34,904 nt of DNA from assembly GCA_022567695.1 (NCBI GenBank), contig JADFGN010000010.1:1-34904 (forward strand). Direction: 5' to 3'. Of this stretch, positions 31,437-34,904 are shown one piece after another. The stretch comes from Candidatus Poribacteria bacterium (GTDB lineage: Bacteria > Poribacteria > WGA-4E > PCPOR2b). Position 1 is the stretch's first letter. The number at the start of each line of letters is the position of its first letter. Position numbers and translations under genes: made by a program. Under the pieces are notes generated by a model. The model searched no databases, was not told where the DNA came from, and was given only the letters and a program-made list of their open reading frames with translations.

Positions 31437-33944
31437 ATGAATGAACTGACAAAAATCTTAACGACGATTCGACGCCCCTTTCAACAAGAAATCCGTAACA
31501 AATATCAAGACAACGTGGTAATCAATGGCTTAGGCAGCTATGTACAGCTCTGGGTGAAGAAGGCAAGGCAACTACCGCTCAACCTCGCGGAGAAGCAATC
31601 TCTCAGCCAACTTGCGGACCTATTTGTTGATTACGATGCCTCCTCCCCAATGGAGCGCCTGCATGTCATCGAAGAAGCCACGAAACAGATCGATGAGATG
31701 ACCTCGGTTAAGCGGACGGAATCCCCTGATGAACTCCCTCTGTTTCAGTCCGTTTCCCCAAAACCTACCGTGAGTGCAGATAGCCCTCAGACGGTTCCAC
31801 CGCCAGCGCTCGAAATTGAGGACACGCCTGTTTCAATCGATACCAAATCGCTAGATTTCTTGACACAACCACTTCAATACGCCAAAGGCATCGGTCCGCG
31901 TCGGGCGGCTATGCTTGTCGCAGAACTCAACATTCGTACCGTTGGAGAGCTGTTGGAATACTACCCGCGCGACTATATCGATCGTGCCAACATCCAATCA
32001 ATTTATAATGTTGGACATAGCAGTGAACACGACACCATTCAAGGCAAAGTGGTCAATCAGACCGGATTTACCCCTCGCCGCAAGGGGGCAAAGCCAGTGG
32101 GCAAAATCGCGGTTTATGACGGGACAGGCGTGGTACAGCTTGTCAATTTCGGACGTCGGGTTGGTTATCTCAAACATCTGTTGAAAGTCGGCACGCCCGT
32201 CGTTGTGAGCGGTCAATTCTTTCGGCGCAATAATGAAATCCAAACCACCACGTATGAGTTTGAAGTTCTCGAAGATGAAGATGCTGATCTGATTCACACC
32301 GGACGAATTGTTCCCAAATATCCTCTGACAGCGAAACTCACGCAACGGAGCCTTCGCCAATGGGTCAAGACCGTACTCGATGATTACGCGGAACAGTACC
32401 CTGAGATTCTGCCATTAGATATACGCCAGCGGCAGCAGTTAATCGATCGACAGTCCGCCGTTAAGGAGATTCACTACCCGTCAGCGGAGACACATCGGAA
32501 GGCTGCACGAAAACGGCTCGCTTTTGATGAATTCTTTCTGCTGGAGTTGGGACTTGAACTCAAAAAACAGCGTTGGGAAACGGAGGAGAAGGGTATTGTT
32601 TTTGAGGTACAAGGAAAGCTGTTGGATCGCTTTATCACATCATTGCCGTTTGAACTCACGAAGGCTCAGAAACGAGTGTTTGAGGAAATCAAGGGGGATA
32701 TGGCTTCGCCACAGGCAATGAATCGGCTTCTTCAAGGAGACGTCGGATCGGGGAAAACGGTCGTCGCAGCGATGGCAATGTTGTGCGCCATCCAAAGCGA
32801 CTACCAGGGCGGTTTGATGGTCCCTACCGAGATTCTTGCTGAACAGCACGCTTTCAATCTCACGGAATTGCTTCGACCAATCGGGTTGAACGTTGCTCTG
32901 CTTAAAGGCGATCAACCGAAACAGGAACGAGAGGATACGCTCGCTGAAATCGCCGATGGCTCTGCCCATATTGTTGTGGGAACGCATGCACTCATTCAAG
33001 AAGGCGTGGAGTTTGATCGGCTTGGAATTGTCATCATTGATGAGCAGCATCGCTTCGGTGTCATGCAGCGCGCAACATTGAGGGACAAAGGAAACACGCC
33101 AGATGTCTTGGTCATGACGGCGACGCCCATTCCACGCACGCTCGCCCTCACGGTCTATGGCGATCTCAACGTGTCTGTGATTGACGAGATGCCGCCGGGT
33201 AGACAAACGATTACGACGCGGTGGGTGAAAGAGGAGGGGCGCGAAAAATTATACGAACAAATCGAAAGAGCCGTCAAGCGCGGAAGGCAAGCATATATCG
33301 TCTATCCACTCGTGGAAGAATCGGAGAAACTCGAAGATCTTAGAGCGGCGACGGAAATGGCGGAGCATTTCCAGCATGATGTTTTCCCGGAGCTACGTGT
33401 GGGCTTGTTGCATGGACGGATGCGTTCTGTGGAGAAGCAGGAAGTCATGGGGCAATTCAAAGCGCGACAGATTGACATCTTGGTCTCGACGACGGTTATT
33501 GAAGTGGGAATAGACGTGCCAAACGCCACAATCATGGTGATTGAAAACGCCGAACGGTTTGGGTTGGCGCAACTTCATCAGTTACGCGGACGGGTTGGAC
33601 GTGGTCAGCACAAATCCGCCTGCTATATCATTGGAGCCCCGAAAGGGGATGATGCAGTTGCGCGGATTAAGATCATGACGCGCACCAACGACGGTTTCGA
33701 GATCGCCGAGGCAGATCTGAATATTCGGGGGCCGGGCGAGTTCTTTGGGACGCGGCAATCGGGGCTTCCAGATTTCAAGATTGCCAATCTCATCAAAGAT
33801 GCCCCCTTGCTGGAGGTGGCGAAAGCGGAAGCGCGTCAGCTTGTCAAAGCGGACCCAAGTTTAAGTCAGCCCAAACATCAGTTACTCAAGCGAATGTTGC
33901 AGACGTATTGGAAGGAGAATTTGGAGATGGTGTCGATTGGGTGA
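31437..33944 (+). CDS. recG: ATP-dependent DNA helicase RecG
   Basis: 835 residues. RecG remodels stalled replication forks and Holliday junctions. The wedge/OB domain (~165-350) begins at LQYAKGIGPRRAAMLVAELN. The first helicase domain has Walker A GDVGSGKT near 437, PTEILAEQH, a DEQHRFGV motif II near 535 and MTATPIPRTLALT; the second has LLHGRM, VSTTVIEVGIDVPNA and QLRGRVGRG. The family-specific C-terminal block (ADLNIRGPGEFFGTRQSG) is present. An N-terminal extension of about 140 residues, in part Pro/Ser-rich, precedes the usual start; such extensions occur in several phyla. Ribosome site is weak. Followed by a separate promoter and the TA genes. Confidence 0.97.
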   Translation: MNELTKILTTIRRPFQQEIRNKYQDNVVINGLGSYVQLWVKKARQLPLNLAEKQSLSQLADLFVDYDASSPMERLHVIEEATKQIDEMTSVKRTESPDELPLFQSVSPKPTVSADSPQTVPPPALEIEDTPVSIDTKSLDFLTQPLQYAKGIGPRRAAMLVAELNIRTVGELLEYYPRDYIDRANIQSIYNVGHSSEHDTIQGKVVNQTGFTPRRKGAKPVGKIAVYDGTGVVQLVNFGRRVGYLKHLLKVGTPVVVSGQFFRRNNEIQTTTYEFEVLEDEDADLIHTGRIVPKYPLTAKLTQRSLRQWVKTVLDDYAEQYPEILPLDIRQRQQLIDRQSAVKEIHYPSAETHRKAARKRLAFDEFFLLELGLELKKQRWETEEKGIVFEVQGKLLDRFITSLPFELTKAQKRVFEEIKGDMASPQAMNRLLQGDVGSGKTVVAAMAMLCAIQSDYQGGLMVPTEILAEQHAFNLTELLRPIGLNVALLKGDQPKQEREDTLAEIADGSAHIVVGTHALIQEGVEFDRLGIVIIDEQHRFGVMQRATLRDKGNTPDVLVMTATPIPRTLALTVYGDLNVSVIDEMPPGRQTITTRWVKEEGREKLYEQIERAVKRGRQAYIVYPLVEESEKLEDLRAATEMAEHFQHDVFPELRVGLLHGRMRSVEKQEVMGQFKARQIDILVSTTVIEVGIDVPNATIMVIENAERFGLAQLHQLRGRVGRGQHKSACYIIGAPKGDDAVARIKIMTRTNDGFEIAEADLNIRGPGEFFGTRQSGLPDFKIANLIKDAPLLEVAKAEARQLVKADPSLSQPKHQLLKRMLQTYWKENLEMVSIG

Positions 33945-34020
33945 TTCGACCACAAGTCAGGTTTGTAATACAAGATGCCATCTTGTGCTACTCTTTGGAA
34001 ATTGCTTCATCCCGGTCTGC

Positions 34021-34049
34021 TTGCTCTTGCCGCTAACCTCTGGTATAAT
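34021..34049 (+). promoter_or_regulatory. Sigma-70-like promoter of the TumA-like/hicBA unit
   Basis: TTGCTC (34021-34026) and TATAAT (34044-34049), 17-base spacer, about 38 bases before the ATG at 34088. Confidence 0.5.
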
Positions 34050-34087
34050 TTGGCAGAAATTCAATCCGATTTTGGAAGGAGATACTG

Positions 34088-34345
34088 ATGACTGCACTCA
34101 CATTAACCTTTCCTCACGAGCGTCCGTTACAACCGTTGGTGGAAGCAGCGCTCAAGAATGAGCAATGCCTTCTGCAAGCTGGCATTCGACGTACCGAGCA
34201 TCGCCTGCGAGAATTTGAAACGAAGTATGGTCTTTCTTCGACGGAGTTTCTCCGGCGCTATGAAAATGACGAATTGCAGGAGACACTCGATTCCATAGAG
34301 TGGATTGGCGAATATCGCTTGCTAGAACGAATGCGGGAAAAGTAG
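34088..34345 (+). CDS. Orphan TumA-like antitoxin
   Basis: 85 residues. The core KYGLSSTEFLRRYEN...ETLDSIEW aligns with YGMSSEDFYDNY and DSVDFIEWA of the antitoxin at 5222-5452, so both belong to the same family. GGAAGGAG precedes the ATG. Its expected toxin (TumE) is missing: only nine codons follow in an overlapping frame (VLQEIHFED then stop at about 34374) before the hicB ribosome site. It may be a decayed pair or an antitoxin serving a distant toxin. Confidence 0.65.
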   Translation: MTALTLTFPHERPLQPLVEAALKNEQCLLQAGIRRTEHRLREFETKYGLSSTEFLRRYENDELQETLDSIEWIGEYRLLERMREK

Positions 34346-34404
34346 ACGTGTTGCAGGAGATTCATTTTGAGGATTAATCTAAATCTTCAATAGGAGTTAA
34401 TTGT

Positions 34405-34644
34405 ATGATAATTACATACACCGCGAAGTATACAAAAATAAACTCTGGCTACATGGGGCAGTTGGTTGAGTGGCCAGAAGTAATAACGGAAGGAAGCACT
34501 TTGGAAGAGTGTCGAGAAATGCTTCAAGATGTACTCAATGAAATGATACTCGCTTACCGGCAGCAAGGTAACGAGATTCCCATTGGTGGTGGCCTGCTGG
34601 AGCAAATACCTGTTGAGGTAGGGCATGTCAGTCAAACGACGTGA
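34405..34644 (+). CDS. hicB: HicB-family antitoxin
   Basis: 79 residues: a partial RNase-H-like HicB domain (YTAKYTKINSGYMGQLVEWP, then EVITEGSTLEECREML, LNEMILAYRQQG). It neutralises the HicA toxin encoded 20 bases upstream of its own end. The C-terminal DNA-binding domain of longer HicB proteins is absent, so autoregulation may use other means. TAGGAG precedes the ATG. The order antitoxin-before-toxin is the less common HicB-HicA order. Confidence 0.85.
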   Translation: MIITYTAKYTKINSGYMGQLVEWPEVITEGSTLEECREMLQDVLNEMILAYRQQGNEIPIGGGLLEQIPVEVGHVSQTT

Positions 34645-34813
34645 TTTAATCAAATATTTTGGGGAAAACGGGTTTTATCTGTTGCGTGAAGGTCGGAGAC
34701 ATTCTATCTACACGAATAACCAGAGGACAGTACCCATCAAAAGGTATCGCACGATTGATAGGATAACAGCCAACGAATTGTGCAAACAAGCAGGATTGAG
34801 GCCGAAATTCTGA
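34625..34813 (+). CDS. hicA: HicA-family mRNA interferase toxin
   Basis: 62 residues: VKRRDLIKYFGENGFYLLREG, the catalytic His in GRRHSIYTN, a VPIKRY strand and helical end (ANELCKQAGL). This is the double-stranded-RNA-binding-like HicA fold that cleaves mRNAs independently of codon. It overlaps hicB by 20 bases, so is translationally coupled. The catalytic His is present and the frame is intact, so the pair is probably functional. Confidence 0.88.
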   Translation: MSVKRRDLIKYFGENGFYLLREGRRHSIYTNNQRTVPIKRYRTIDRITANELCKQAGLRPKF

Positions 34814-34830
34814 TAATAAAAGGACATTAA

Positions 34831-34904
34831 ATGGCAAACGATCGACCAAACATCTTACTCATTACCAGTGACCAGCAACATTGGAACACATTAGGTTGCC
34901 TAAA
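34831..34904 (+). CDS. Sulfatase family protein, N-terminal part only
   Basis: The first 24 codons (RPNILLITSDQQHWNTLGC follows the start) have the N-terminal strand of alkaline-phosphatase-fold sulfatases, where the Asp-Gln pair contributes to the metal site. No signal peptide is visible at the start. The C-x-P-S-R formylglycine motif is beyond the window. AAAGGA precedes the ATG; the gene lies 17 bases after hicA. Arylsulfatases are abundant in the lineages suggested by the rest of the window. Confidence 0.8.
   Translation, partial: MANDRPNILLITSDQQHWNTLGCL

Noticed and set aside
32640-33206. A 188-codon minus-strand frame across recG
   Set aside because: Antisense shadow of the conserved helicase motor; no independent support.

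Overview
The window looks like a chromosomal segment of a free-living or symbiont-associated Gram-negative-like bacterium of moderate G+C content. The gene mix is two phytanoyl-CoA dioxygenase (PhyH) family proteins, a DUF6785-type multi-spanning membrane protein, a PEP-hydrolase-family TIM barrel, an amidohydrolase and the start of a sulfatase, with many short GC-rich palindromic repeats and stand-alone toxin-antitoxin genes. This is the style of Candidatus Poribacteria or related sponge/marine lineages. That assignment is inference from family content, not from a marker gene. No rRNA, tRNA, CRISPR array, integrase or transposase was recognised.

Layout. 1-4.0 kb: N-terminus of a TIR-domain protein with its own promoter (leftward), a C69 dipeptidase and a DUF6785 membrane protein. 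4.0-7.1 kb: a decayed patch, with an ABC-permease tail abutting a headless Kelch protein, a TumA antitoxin with a frameshifted TumE toxin, and an alpha/beta hydrolase broken by a frameshift and by a repeat in its N-terminal part. 7.05-9.2 kb: a leftward three-gene operon (DUF2089 regulator, leucine-rich-repeat protein, sigma-54-type AAA+ ATPase without a DNA-binding domain). 9.4-13.5 kb: malic enzyme, CPBP protease and an XPB-like helicase, rightward. 13.5-16.1 kb: nfuA, a sigma-70 factor and a divergent SufR-like Fe-S regulator. 16.2-19.6 kb: a PhyH oxygenase, an SDR remnant, a split Shedu (DUF4263) nuclease with a small upstream partner, and a PEP-hydrolase-family protein. 19.7-24.2 kb: a 1081-residue cyclase/AAA/TPR regulator, then an orphan polymorphic-toxin module with a HEAT-repeat putative immunity gene and a terminator. 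24.4-29.96 kb: leftward genes for a lipoprotein, an Eis-like acetyltransferase coupled to a sensorless histidine kinase, an SLBB polysaccharide-export protein coupled to a DUF2007 protein, and an amidohydrolase. 30.0-31.2 kb: a second PhyH gene between two short inverted-repeat elements. 31.3-34.9 kb: recG, an orphan TumA-like antitoxin, hicBA and the start of a sulfatase.

How the genes work together. Housekeeping functions (malic enzyme, recG, nfuA, sigma factor) are interspersed with conflict or defence genes (TIR, TumAE, Shedu, orphan toxin with immunity gene, HicBA). Five loci carry breaks in reading frame: TumE, the hydrolase, the SDR, Shedu and the HEAT protein. Four of these are single-base shifts in otherwise well-preserved genes, so either indel errors in the assembly or recent decay of accessory genes must be considered. 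Well-formed sigma-70-like promoters (-35/-10 with 17-18 bp spacers) can be read in front of the TIR, tumA, DUF2089, malic enzyme, sigma factor, SufR-like, SDR, recG and TumA-like/hicBA units.
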